Assembly (NCBI GenBank): GCA_015501585.1
Contig: JADNRY010000092.1
Span: 62,001-126,000, forward strand
Direction of reading: 5' to 3'
Source: Rhodocollybia butyracea
Lineage: Eukaryota; Basidiomycota; Agaricomycetes; Agaricales; Omphalotaceae
Length of the DNA: 64,000 nucleotides
Every line of letters starts with the position of its first letter. Within the stretch, counting starts at the first letter, position 1. Positions 36,002 through 46,630 of the stretch are shown one piece after another. A program made the translations under genes and the position numbers. The notes below the pieces were generated by a model that did no database searches, was not told the DNA's origin, and saw only the letters and a list, made by a program, of their open reading frames with translations.

Positions 36002-38293
36002 CTTGGAGAGATGTGAGATGGGGAACAAGCGCAGACATGGTAGAATTTTATTGTTCTAAAGCGTTTGCAACAGTGCTGCTTCAATGAGGCCTGACAGTGC
36101 ACAGTGAGAGTGATGGTAGTGCGTCATTGTATCACGTGGGATACACGAGCGCAGTCGCGCGACCTTGGGATCTAGAGTATTGCCGGTATTACTTAGCAGT
36201 TTCATTCAACCTCCTCGTTGCGGTAAAGTTGGTTTGCGAGAGGAAAAAACACATCAAATCTTCCTTCTCATGCGCATAGCTATCTGTTATAACTTATGAT
36301 CAAGTTATGATGCAGTACGTGACTGGGTTGTGGGTTACCCATAAGATGTCCACATCTACTACACCGGATCCGAATCTTTGAGCATACTTAATTTCCGAAA
36401 TTCGCTTCGTTTTGGTGTACAATACTATAGGGCCGGCTTTTCGCCTGGTGGCAGCTCTGGAAATTATCCTTGATTTTTTGACTCAAGATCTAGCTAGTAC
36501 ACTTTCAAGAGAAATGATCTCCTTGCTCTAGATGTTCTTTCTAATTTTCTGTAGTTCTAACACCTCCCCTACCACTTGTTTCCATATGATAATTGCGGCA
36601 TGGCTGACTCAAAAGCGTAAGATCGATATCTGTTGAGCACCAGAGGGTAACCAATAGAAAAGTTCTTCGACGACACACCCAGTATATTTCGTATAGACCT
36701 CCCTTTCGACAAACGTGATGCAAAACTATTGACAAACTCCTGTTGAGAGCTTCAACTGATCGATATACCTCATGCCCCAAAAGATTCGTTCACAATTCGC
36801 TTGGTGATAGCAACCTCATGTCTGGTAGCCTGGGTGTCGATGAACTCAGTCTCCGCACGTCTGTGGTTCTGTGCAGTAGATTTGGTGATTCTAATCCGAT
36901 TGGAATGTTGAACCATTCATTGATCGACTTGCAATGGGATAGCTCGAACTTAGTCAAGATCAACACAGTCATGAGAAGATATAACCATTGTTTGCTTGTC
37001 ATATCCGGGGTGTGCATTATGGACACTATGCACGTAAGTAGTGCGAGCCCCAGTTAGGGAAGTTTCTCCCTTAAGTCCTTCCTTCCTCCCTTCCTTCCCG
37101 GTGTAGAATGCACGTTCTCGAATTAGTGCGAAGGATTCGAAGGCAATAAGAAGGAACTCGATCTAGTTTTGGATATAACAAACAAACACCGCGAACTAAG
37201 TAGAGGAATGAGAGGATTGGGCGAGAAGTATGTGATGTTCTTACCCAGGCATTTGGCACTTCCACTGGTACACGTTTGCAGCCAACCTAAACAAAATACA
37301 TTCTGGGATGGCGGGCCAACGATCACGGTCATCCGATCCTACGAGGATGATACCTGATGTCCAGTCGACAAGTTGGCGATTCTTCGATGTTGTGACCTGG
37401 GCCTAATTGTTCTGGGCCTAGTTGTTCTTCTCATTTCACTATTGTTGAACCAGTGTAAATTCAGAAACAGCTTGACCATGAACGAGACTCGACACGACTC
37501 CGTGAATGTTGTGGACGAGTGTCACCAGAGTTGGGCTCGGAATTTTTAGTGTGCTCCGGTATTCAAATATTCACTCCCGTCTCCCTGGCCTTACTCTGTG
37601 GGTTTCAATGATTGATGTCAGAGCACTTATAAGACAGACGAACGACGCCTCGCGCGCTTTTCAGCTAGACAGTGGGACAAAGTATCTTCTCTTGAAGACT
37701 ATGGCATTACAAGCTTTTTGGCCAAAAAGCTGTGGCCGTCAACTTTTCGCGCAATCATCTCATCTACTCTGTATTTCATCTTTGTGGAGTGAAGCCCGTT
37801 GAAGAGCGACTGAAACTGTAGAGTGAGAACATTTTGTTAAGGAACGACGAAAGTATTGTTAGCAGGCCCGACGTGATCCAATTCCATTCGTACTCGACCC
37901 ACGATAAAGTGAGGGAACAGAAGGAGAACAGCAGATATTGGGAGTTGGAAGTAAGATGAATATGCATGAAGACGCAAATCAACCCGAATCTTAATGATAC
38001 TCATGGACAAGCAAAGGAAACTGAGCGAGATTGCGCGTATCAAGTCTGGATGTGCGGTGAGCTCTGCATGCATACGGACAACCGTGTCGTGGAAAGGCGA
38101 TCGAGGCGAGTCATTGCTTGTGAACAGTGCATCAGATAACAGAGAGAGATAAGTACAGTGTTAAACGCCCGATATCGGCCACTATGCCGAAGGTCACGTG
38201 TGTGGCTGCGACTGTACATGATTTATCAGCCGCCGAATCAGGCAAAGAAATCTAGACGGTCAACTACACAGGCGCAGGCAAGAGCGCAACAAC
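36002..38293. other. 2.3 kb intergenic, no supported gene
   Basis: Several short open stretches occur on both strands, some hydrophobic on the minus strand near 36550-37330. None joins into a recognisable protein. Near 37400 the words GGGCCTAATTGTTCT and GGGCCTAGTTGTTCT form a short tandem repeat. A decayed gene remains possible. Confidence 0.4.
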
Positions 38294-39200
38294 ATGGGTG
38301 AGGATCGCTGTGATATTCCGTTCTCTCCATATTTCTGACAATTTATCTTTTCAGGTATCTCTCGTACATCCCGTCACAAACGATCAGCTTCTGGAGCGCA
38401 GCGCGCGCATTACCGCAAAAAGAGAAAATTCGAGCTCGGTCGTCAGCCCGCCAGCACTAAACTCGGTGTCAAGCGTATCCATACCGTCCGTGTCCGTGGT
38501 GGAAACCTCAAATACCGTGCCCTTCGTCTGGATTCTGGAAACTTTGCGTGGGCATCTGAGCATGTCACAAGAAAGACGAGGATTATCGGTGTCGTGCGTA
38601 GCTTTTGTATTCCAAGATTTCGTCTAACGAGTATCCAATATCCTAGGTCTACAACGCATCCAACAACGAGCTTGTGCGAACAAACACACTCGTAAAAAAC
38701 GCCATCATCCAGGTCGATGCTACACCTTTCCGTCAGTGGTACGAGCTCATGTAAGTGTCATTTGTTGCCTCTGTAATGAATCTGTTCTCACTGTTACCGT
38801 CGATAGTACGCCCAATCTGTGACCAAGAAGGGCAAGCAAACTGCTCCTGCTGAGAATGCTGAGCCCGTCAAGCTTTCTCACCACGCACAGCGAAACCTGG
38901 ATGCTAAGAAGAAGGGTATGCGGTCCAACAGTTCGGCAATAATATCCAACACTAATGTTCGTTGCAGAGGCCAAGATCGATGGCCTTCTTGAAAGCCAGT
39001 TTGCTGCTGGTCGTTTATACGCGGCCATCGCTTCTCGACCAGGACAGTCAGGCCGCTGCGATGGCTATATTCTTGAAGGCAAAGAGCTCGAGGTACGGAT
39101 CTATTTTATTTGCTCTGGTACTGATATTTACTCTTGATCTTTCTAGTTTTACCTCAGGAAGATCAGGACCGGAAAGCAAAAGCACGCACACAACGCCTAA
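38294..39200 (+). CDS. RPS8: 40S ribosomal protein S8 (eS8), one missing base in exon 3
   Basis: This is a structural protein of the small ribosomal subunit. Exons are 38294-38297 (ATGG only), 38355-38593, 38647-38750, 38807-38915, 38968-39092 and 39147-39200. [20 protein letters not shown] is the canonical N-terminus, and [14 protein letters not shown] the canonical end. All introns are intact, so this is not a processed copy. The spliced length is one base short of a multiple of three. At the end of exon 3, GAGCTCAT should read with one more base (Glu-Ala-His, family motif WYEAHYAQ). Without it the frame stops soon after the junction. In an essential, otherwise perfect gene this points to a consensus error. 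Confidence 0.92.
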
Positions 39201-39422
39201 GTTTTCGTCTTGCCTGTATCATAAAAATAAACGAGAGATTTGCGGTTTCCATGGTTGTCGAATCAAGTCGTTAGTACATCTATGTATAATGTCTATGCTC
39301 TATTTTTTAGTCTCCAACCATGTTTTCTTTATGCTCTCTATAATCTGAATGAGATAAGGTTGTGTGATCAATTTTGTGAAGAGTACATAAGTCCTTGCTT
39401 TCCTTCCCTCATCTTGGCGAAC

Positions 39423-39925
39423 ATGGCATGCATTTTTAGCTCTCCACCAAGTAGCTGACCAGTCTGATTTCTTGTCTGTTTCGTACAGCTTATCTTCTCT
39501 GTGTTCAAAACCCTAACCGACCAGCAGGTCACCGTCGAGCTCAAAAATGATCTCTCGATTACTGGAGTGCTCAAATCCGTTGACCAGTACACCACTTACT
39601 AGTTATCCTGTCTGCTCTCACTGAAATCCCTTTCTTTTTAGGTTTCTGAATATCCGTTTAGATAATATCACTGTTCTGGATGAAACGAGACATCCTCACA
39701 TGGTTCGTTTCCCCATATCTCTACTACCAGTATGCTCATACGTACCAGATGGCTGTCAAAAATTGTTTTATTCGTGGATCCGTCGTCCGTTATGTGCAGT
39801 TACCTGCAGAGCATGTTGATACGCAGCTTTTGGAGGATGCAACGCGTAGAGGTGCGTCAATTGTATATCGTTATTGGCACTAACTTAATTTCTACTCAGA
39901 GGCGCAAACTCAAACCAAGCGATAA
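39423..39925 (+). CDS. LSM2: U6 snRNA-associated Sm-like protein LSM2, 96 aa
   Basis: This is a subunit of the LSM1-7 (mRNA decay) and LSM2-8 (U6 snRNP) rings. Exons are 39423-39425 (the ATG alone), 39489-39586, 39642-39702, 39749-39851 and 39900-39925, giving an intact 96-aa frame. The Sm1 motif is ELKNDLSITGVLKSVDQFLN and the Sm2 motif IRGSVVRYVQLP, followed by the LSM2-typical VDTQLLEDATRR. The single-codon first exon requires a GC-AG intron (ATG|GCATGC…TACAG), which is unusual. If this is wrong the true start lies elsewhere, but the rest is secure. It is convergent with WDR83, 25 bp apart. Confidence 0.9.
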
Positions 39926-39950
39926 ATTACTACAATATTATCTACGGTAT

Positions 39951-41096
39951 TCATGTCGGATGTCGCCACACTTTACAAGTTCCATCTGCACTCGATGTTA
40001 TCATCTCGCCCGCGTCTGAAGGATGGTATTCGGTCCAAGTAATGACTTTATTGTGCGCTTTGGGAGGAGGATTGGGCTGTAACAACTTTGCCTAGACAAG
40101 AAAATATACATCAGTGTTTATTACACGAGGTTTCAAGAAACGAGAACGCACATCCAATAAATCCCAGGCCCAAACCATACCGTTTTCATCCCCAATCACA
40201 ACTGTAGACTCACCATGATTGAAACACGCTCTACATCGATACGAGGAATTGGAATGACCGGTAAAGTCATTGAGCATTTTGCCATTCGTCGTGTCCATGA
40301 GACGGATATGTGAATCGAGAGTTGTCACTAGAAACGTTTGTGAATCTTGGGTAGGTACAACAGCCGTGACAGGTTCTAGAAAAAGGTGAACAGATTGCGC
40401 TTTTTAATGAAGAATAGTTCGACACATACGACCAATGTAGTCTGAGCGCAGCTCTCCTTTGCGAAGGTCATAGGTCCGAACATGTCCGTCAACAGATCCA
40501 GCTATAATTGTAGTGGAATCGACGTGTAATGTCTGAACCGCGTCTCTGGCTTCCTCCAAAATCTGGATAGGTGCTCTGTTCTGAGCTCGCAAGTCCCATA
40601 ATCTCACAGTTGAATCGAAAGAACCTACGTTCAGAGAGAGTCAATCGCGTATTCTTGGATAAAACATAATACTTTACCACTGGCTACAACACTCGCATCC
40701 TCGTTGAATTCTACGACGTGAATTTTCCCCATATGCCCAGCGAGTCTACGCGTGGTCATTCCCGTTGCAACATCCCAGATAAATACCGAACGATCCCCGC
40801 CGGAAGAGGCAAATTTGGCATTATCATGAGCTCTGTATATTGAAGTAAAGTTAGCTTTGTATAAGATTTAAAAAATCAGCGTATACTTACACTGATATAG
40901 ACAGAACTTCGTAGCCATGAGCATTGAACGCTTTAATCTCTGTCCCAAGACTGGCATTCCACAGTCTAACCGAACGGTCTTGACCACCTGTTAAAATATA
41001 TTTTGCAGAGCCTTTCGCATAACGAGCGACGTTAACTGGTCCTTTGTGGCCTTGAAGTTCAACGTGAATGTGCCTTGGGAGACTAGCAGTGGACAT
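39951..41096 (-). CDS. WDR83: WD-repeat protein WDR83/MORG1, 306 aa
   Basis: This is a seven-bladed WD40 protein that associates with the spliceosome and acts as a MAPK scaffold in animals. Exons are 41096-40891, 40832-40678, 40624-40430, 40375-40152 and 40091-39951, spliced to an intact 306-aa frame. Blades end in VRLWN, VFIWD, VRLWD, VRTYD, IRLMD and VWAWD. The family-specific ends are present: GHKGPVNVARYAKGSAKYIL at the N-terminus, GESTVVIGDENGMVWAWDLL, and PNPPPKAHNKVITWTEYHP near the C-terminus. Its start is 37 bp from that of the divergent F-box gene, so the two share a very short promoter. Confidence 0.9.
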
Positions 41097-41133
41097 GAAG
41101 AGATTACATATTCAAGCTTAATCTTATACAGTC

Positions 41134-42830
41134 ATGTCAAAGCACCGTATAGCTTCACCAACTCTTCCGCCTCCAAAACGACCTCATTTATCCCTGGACA
41201 AAGACTATCTTATAGAATTATCATTCCAATCTGCATTATCCGATGAACTTGTTCTATCAATATTTTCTCATCTAGATATGAAATCCCTCTGTGCTGCACA
41301 AGCGACTAGTGGAAACTGGTCTAGACTTGCAACAGATAATGAACTTTGGAAAAATCTATACCTCCGAACCTTCGGTCGGCCCAGGTTACGCGGCGCCAGG
41401 GGTTTTGTCGGACGTAGCGATGGCAGACAAATCAAGGCTTTACCAGGAAGAGCTGGTAACGTCGAAGAACTTAAAGACTGGAAATTCATGTTTCGGATAA
41501 GTTCCAATTGGAAGAATGGTGTGTTTTGATTTTGGGACAACGAGACCGGGATCTCACTTAGTGCAGGTCGCTGTGCCATGGAGGATCTGCGGCCGCGAAA
41601 TCAGGGTTCAGAATCAAGCCATGTATTGCTTGTTGGATCCTTGACTATAACAGCGACATCGCAGGCAAGTTTATGTCCTTCTGTTCATCTACAGAGCCCT
41701 ACTGGGTAGATCATATCCTGTCATGTCCAATCGCGCACAGCGCTCATATCACTACGCTGGCTTTGGACCAGTCTGCTCCATCTACCGCTCATATCCGGTT
41801 AGCAGTATTCTTGTCCTCAGGAGAGTTCAGGATGTTCTCTATCAATCACAACCTTCCTTCTTTATCTCACGCTGAGTTCGCCTACACACCTTCCCGAAGA
41901 TCGAGCCGTACATGTCCCATCATCAAAGCAGTATACCACCACCCACTACTCATAACCCTCTCAGAATCATTCTCGCTTTCATTCTATGACCTATCTTCTG
42001 GCAGTGCTGTCCTAACCCAGACACTGACCAGTTTCACGACGTATCCGCCTACATCTTTGGTTTTATCTACCACCCCATACAACACGTACAAACTGGTTCT
42101 AGCCTATGCTATTCCGGTTTTTCCTTCACATTGGTCTATAGGTACCACGGAATTGATCATCGCGAATCATCCTTCCAATTCTGAGCTTCCACATAGCTCG
42201 TCTTTCCTCACTCCTGAACATAATCCTATGACTATCATATCAACACGGACTGCCCGAGCGCTGGACGTTCCACAAGGATGGGTAGACGAGAAGAAGCTCC
42301 GTCTTATGCGTGAGCAGTGGGGAAGAAAAGTGTCTCGTGTAGCTGATACTCAAACAGATGGAAAGTGGGTTGTCCTCGCGCCTGAGGATCCAGCTTCAAG
42401 TTCCACATCTGCCTCATCGTCATCATCGGCACCTTCCTCTCCCGGTTCATCGTCATCGTCTTCCTCTTCGCCTTACACTCCATCCTCCTCCATCTACTCT
42501 CCCACCAGTCTCCAGCTGTACCGGCTCTCGCTGCCTTCATCCACCGCAGTGTCTTCTTCCTCTCCGAAACTCACATTTGTGCGAAATTTACGTGGACAAC
42601 TTGGGCCTGTGTCTGCATTGGCACTTTCGGATGGACGGTGTGTGAGTTTTGGAGTTAATGGGAGCATTTGGGTGTGGGATCTGGAAGCGGATATGGGTAC
42701 GGAGGTGGCTTGTCCAGGTATATTTGATAAATTGGAGCTTATGGATGCGAAGAGGAGTGTCGTGTTTGATGAGCGAAGAATTGTTACCGCTGTTAATGAG
42801 CATGTTGTAGAAAGGAGATTTGATATATAG
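41134..42830 (+). CDS. F-box protein with C-terminal beta-propeller-like region, 535 aa
   Basis: Exons are 41134-41518, 41567-41668 and 41710-42830. The F-box is LSDELVLSIFSHLDMKSLCA, preceded by a basic proline-rich start (PTLPPPKRPHLS). An F-box-linked segment (LWKNLYLRTFGRPR) follows. The C-terminal part has propeller-like strands (SAHITTLALDQ, GEFRMFSIN, GQLGPVSALALSDGRCVSFG then SIWVWD) and a long serine-only tract near 42395-42500. It is a probable SCF adaptor. The second intron, 41 bp, is shorter than usual. It keeps the frame, but a one-base break there is an alternative. Confidence 0.78.
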
Positions 42831-43034
42831 CATCTTTGTGATGTATCTGTAAATTTCGCATGTATATTTGGGTTGTTTAACGAGAGGCGGGGCAGAGTTG
42901 TTACTTGATAGTTCAATAAATCCAATAAATCACTTATGTATAACAGATTCAATGCGACGTCACGTCCAGCCCAAAAGTGTTCAAGTAAGATAGTTCAACC
43001 AAATAAAATAAGGACAGAACGGTACACAGAAAGA

Positions 43035-44030
43035 CTAGTCATCCTTCTTTCCGCCTACTTTCTTTTCGGCCTCTGTGATGGCAGCCTTGTCAGTCTGAGG
43101 TCCACTGGCACCACCACCACCGAAAAGTCCAGGGGCAACCTTGAACGGTCTCTTGAGGTCGCCTTCTGCTGGTTTGCCGAGTATGTGGATTGCAATGGGC
43201 TTGGCGTCATAGAGACCCTGCAAGAGAGGGTCAGTGAGTATTCGTAGAAAGGAGGGGGTGTCCGTACCTTCAATCCCATCAAACTCTGGATGAAGAGAGG
43301 CTGCGTGAACTTCAAATATCCGTGGAGGAAAGCCATCATGAGGATACCCATATAGACTGCGCGAAGCTGTGATTGAATAATGAGTAAATTTAGCATAAGA
43401 ACACAACTGGGTTCAACGTACCAATTTAGAAACTTCTGAAAGATCATAGTCCCGGACAGTTGTAGTCACTAATTTTCCTTCTGTATCAGGCGACTGTGGA
43501 GTAGAAATCGTTCAGGAAACAGGTTTGGATGTGAACTAGTGGCAGATGTACCATGGGACTTGGTGGCTCGACTTGGTGTATTTAATTAGCTACGTTGAGC
43601 ATGTTAATAGGAAAATACACATACCATATTTTAAGACAGTTTGATCGTTCTTTTTCTTGACCTACGCAGAGAGAACAGGTAGATAAGATGCGGACCAAGT
43701 CGGAGAGTAAACCAGAGACAGTAGAGGGACGAGAAAACGAAGAAAATGTCAGACATCCTGCAGAGACGTGTAATGAAAAAAAAAATAGTACGTGCCACCA
43801 TCGAAATGTAGTAATAGAGACCGAGAATTGACAGCTGTGTAGCGACATATCCGATACGAGCATATTGTAGCACTTGGGGATCGTCAAAAGGAATCTTGCG
43901 AGCCACTTTTTGCGCAGGCGAGCAGAAATACGAAACGAAGATTAGGATGCTTGGCTAGTAGGGAAAGGTTCAAACACGTACCCTGCATTGCGCCCAGACT
44001 TATAGCTAGATTTCCAATGGCGCCGTTCAT
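43035..44030 (-). CDS. PHO88: SRP-independent targeting protein PHO88/SND3, 188 aa
   Basis: This is an ER membrane protein of the SND pathway, which delivers tail-anchored and other proteins to the ER. Exons are 44030-43982, 43905-43799, 43661-43625, 43571-43552, 43493-43422, 43366-43268 and 43217-43035, spliced to an intact 188-aa frame, the length of the yeast protein. Landmarks are RKIPFDDPQVLQYARIGYVA, KKKNDQTVLKYVEPPSPM, TTTVRDYDLSEVSKL, YLKFTQPLFIQSLMGLKGLY and PIAIHILGKPAEGDLKRPFK, with the charged end EAEKKVGGKKDD. Exons of 20 and 37 nt are real, since they restore the conserved KYVEPPSPM. Confidence 0.92.
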
Positions 44031-44195
44031 TTTGTAGGCGAAGATTGAGCAACTGTGGTGGAGGAGGTGGTACAAATTTGAGGACGTGTCCTAACGTATT
44101 ACAAATCTGTGGCTGTGTGTGTTTGGTGCCTTTTCTGTCTTTCTATTTTATTTATCTTTATCTGAAGCTACTACTTTACGTCGTCGTCGCTGGCC

Positions 44196-44777
44196 ATGTC
44201 AGTGCTTCCTGACAATGCAATGCCTACGCGACTAGCTTCTATTGATGACTCTTTCCTTGGTCAAAAGCTTTTACTTGCAGGCAGGTCTGTACAAAAAAAC
44301 TACGGACTTTGGAATCCTCATTAACTCCTACGTAGAATGTTGGCCTATGATTCGACCACAGGGTTTTTTATACTCTTGGACAAAGATGACGCGCTTCTCG
44401 TGGATATCGCGCTCTGTCTTGACCGTGCGGCAGAAGCCTGGCTGCAAGACAGTTTCCGTTCAATACATGTTGTAGGCCATCTGGAACAATGTTCAGCAAG
44501 TATCGCGCGTGCCCGGTAACTTTTCTTCTGATAATCTTTCGACTCATATCGATTGTAGAAGAAACAGGCAGTTCCACCGCTGCCACCACACATTAAAAAG
44601 ATGCCAAAGATCGACGCACGATTTATTTTGCGGGCGATAAGGGTTATTGCTGCATACGATATTGAGCAGAATACGTGGAATACACTGGCTGAGCAAGTGA
44701 GGATGCATGCAGACAGTGAGCTCAACCCAGGGCAGCATCAAGAATCTCGGGTAGATCGTTCCGACGAAAGCAGATAG
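44196..44777 (+). CDS. OB-fold protein, TEN1-like (CST complex), 152 aa
   Basis: Exons are 44196-44284, 44336-44499 and 44572-44777, spliced to an intact 152-aa frame. The pattern FLGQKLLLAGRMLAYD, then FFILLDKDDALLVDIALCL, then IHVVGHLEQ, then ARFILRAIRVIAAYDIEQ is that of a single small OB fold followed by a C-terminal helix. Length and order resemble fungal TEN1, the small subunit of the CST telomere-capping complex. RMI2- or RPA3-type OB proteins are alternatives, so no symbol is given. Confidence 0.6.
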
Positions 44778-45128
44778 CAATCTCTTTGCGGACTTGCAAC
44801 ACCTTGGAATAAAGGATTTATTGGATCTATAGTTCGAAGAAGACAAAGCAAATACGCGAATAAGGACAAAGAAACTGTAGTAAAATATGTAAAGTAGACA
44901 GGAAATGTACCATGAGAAATTACATGTCGATTGAATTACCCGATTAATGCCTTTTTGCCAAAGCGTGGCTATAAAACACGCCGCCGCTTTCTTTTCCTTC
45001 TCTCCATCATCCTCGCGATTTCTTTGTGGTTGCTGCCAGCAACGACGACCACAGATCGCCCTTGGGCTACAGCGCAAAACTTTTCTACTCGCCGCTTTCA
45101 TCGCTTGTTCTTTTCCCCTTTCAATCAA
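44778..45128. other. Intergenic
   Basis: This is the 3' flank of the TEN1-like gene and the promoter of the next gene. A start upstream at 44931 would keep the frame but adds a hydrophobic, repeat-like stretch. I prefer the ATG at 45129. Confidence 0.4.
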
Positions 45129-46630
45129 ATGTCCGTTTCTTCTTCTACATCTTCATCCAACTCTGATCCAGAACTGGATTACAGGGAATTTCATTCACAA
45201 ATGTTTTATTATCCACTCTCAGACTCGCGCGATACACCATGGACACTAGAACAGTTTGCCCAAGCCACCAGAAACCGCTGCGAACGTTATTCTCTGCAGG
45301 CTGCTTCGTCAAGGCCAGTCATTGTGCCACCCAAGATTGCACAGATTTCTGGAGGCTTTCTGCGCGAGAATGGACGTTATCTATACACTGTAAAACATGC
45401 ATTGGCCCGCGAGTGTTTGGACTATGCTAGAACACATTGGCGATTGCAGCCCGACGTGCCAGACGAAATCCTCGCTCTTGCTGCCCTCGAAACATTTCTC
45501 AATCCCTTTGATCCGTTAGTATACTGTTTCCATCTTTTAACTCGTCTTAATATTTGTTTCAGCGTTCACTGGTTGTTCTGGGGCGAGCAGAAGGATCAGA
45601 GCGCAAAGCTTGTTCAGAGCCATATCGGTGCAGTCCATTCTTGTTTTGTTAACCGTGCTCTGGTGCTTATGAACGGATGTGATCAGGTCGTCAATACCCA
45701 GCTATCTACCATCCTCTATCATGGTCAATCTTGGATTGGAGGTTTAGACTTTTTGGGATACACAGCAAACAATTACCCCAGTCCTTTGCCACATGCCGTG
45801 GTACGATCTGCTGGTTCTTCCTACGTTTCTCAAAGACACTCCCAGAGGTCCAGTCCTTCGCAAGCGCAAGGTTCCTCTTGTCAACCTTAGAACATCATCT
45901 CTTGCCACATCCGAACCCGCAGACGATTTGGAAGAGTTGCCTGCAAAACGCCTCAGAAGCTAGCACCAGAGCTCGCCCTGTTCACACACCCACGGAAACC
46001 GCAGACGTCGCTAACCTGGATCCCTCTTCGAACACTATAATCACCCCTACCGTATCCGATACCTTTGAATCACAACCCAACACCAGACTGTCACGAAATT
46101 CGCCGCAGGTTTCAATATCTACCACTTTCATTCCTCCTGATTTCTCCCGTACGCGTTCTTCGTCGAGACTATCCGCGCAAACACTCGTAGATGATTCTAG
46201 AGACCGCTCTCCCTCCACCTCATCTGCCACAACAGCCGCAGAATCATCTTCTGCGCTCACAGCCAAGGCCAAAGGCAAGCGGAAAGCGGTTGACGAGCTT
46301 GTTGAAACCGAACCAAGGATAATAGCCATGATTGACATTGTCGTTGACGATGACACCTCGTCTGTTGCAAACTCATTTAATGACGATGAAGTGGAGGTTT
46401 CTCATCCTAGGATAACGAGGTCGCGTAGCGGCGCTTCCTCGATCTTGGCTCAGCGGACGCAGCTCCGCCGGAATGAACGTGCAAACGGTATACTTCCTTA
46501 TCCCTCCGAGAAATCTGCGCGTGGTGGTTCGACTCGTTCGATAATTGCTAACATGGCCACTCCTGAACCCTCTACTATCGCCGCTCCCACGTCAAAAAAG
46601 GGGAGACAAACAAAGAACAGTCGGAGGTAG
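45129..46630 (+). CDS. Conserved basidiomycete protein with Ser-rich nuclear-type tail, two frame breaks
   Basis: I do not recognise a named family. The globular part holds REFHSQMFYYPLSDSRDTPW, KHALARECLDYARTHWRL, VHWLFWGEQKDQSAKLVQSH and GQSWIGGLDFLGYTA. Coding then continues in a second frame (CHMPWYDLLVLPTFLKDTPR, then LRKRKVPLV, a nuclear-signal-like patch). From about 45963 it runs in a third frame through a 220-residue serine/threonine-rich tail with KAKGKRKAVDEL. The intron at 45511-45563 joins in phase. Breaks near 45772 and 45962 each fit one extra base. If the second is real, the product ends at LEELPAKRLRS. Confidence 0.65.
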
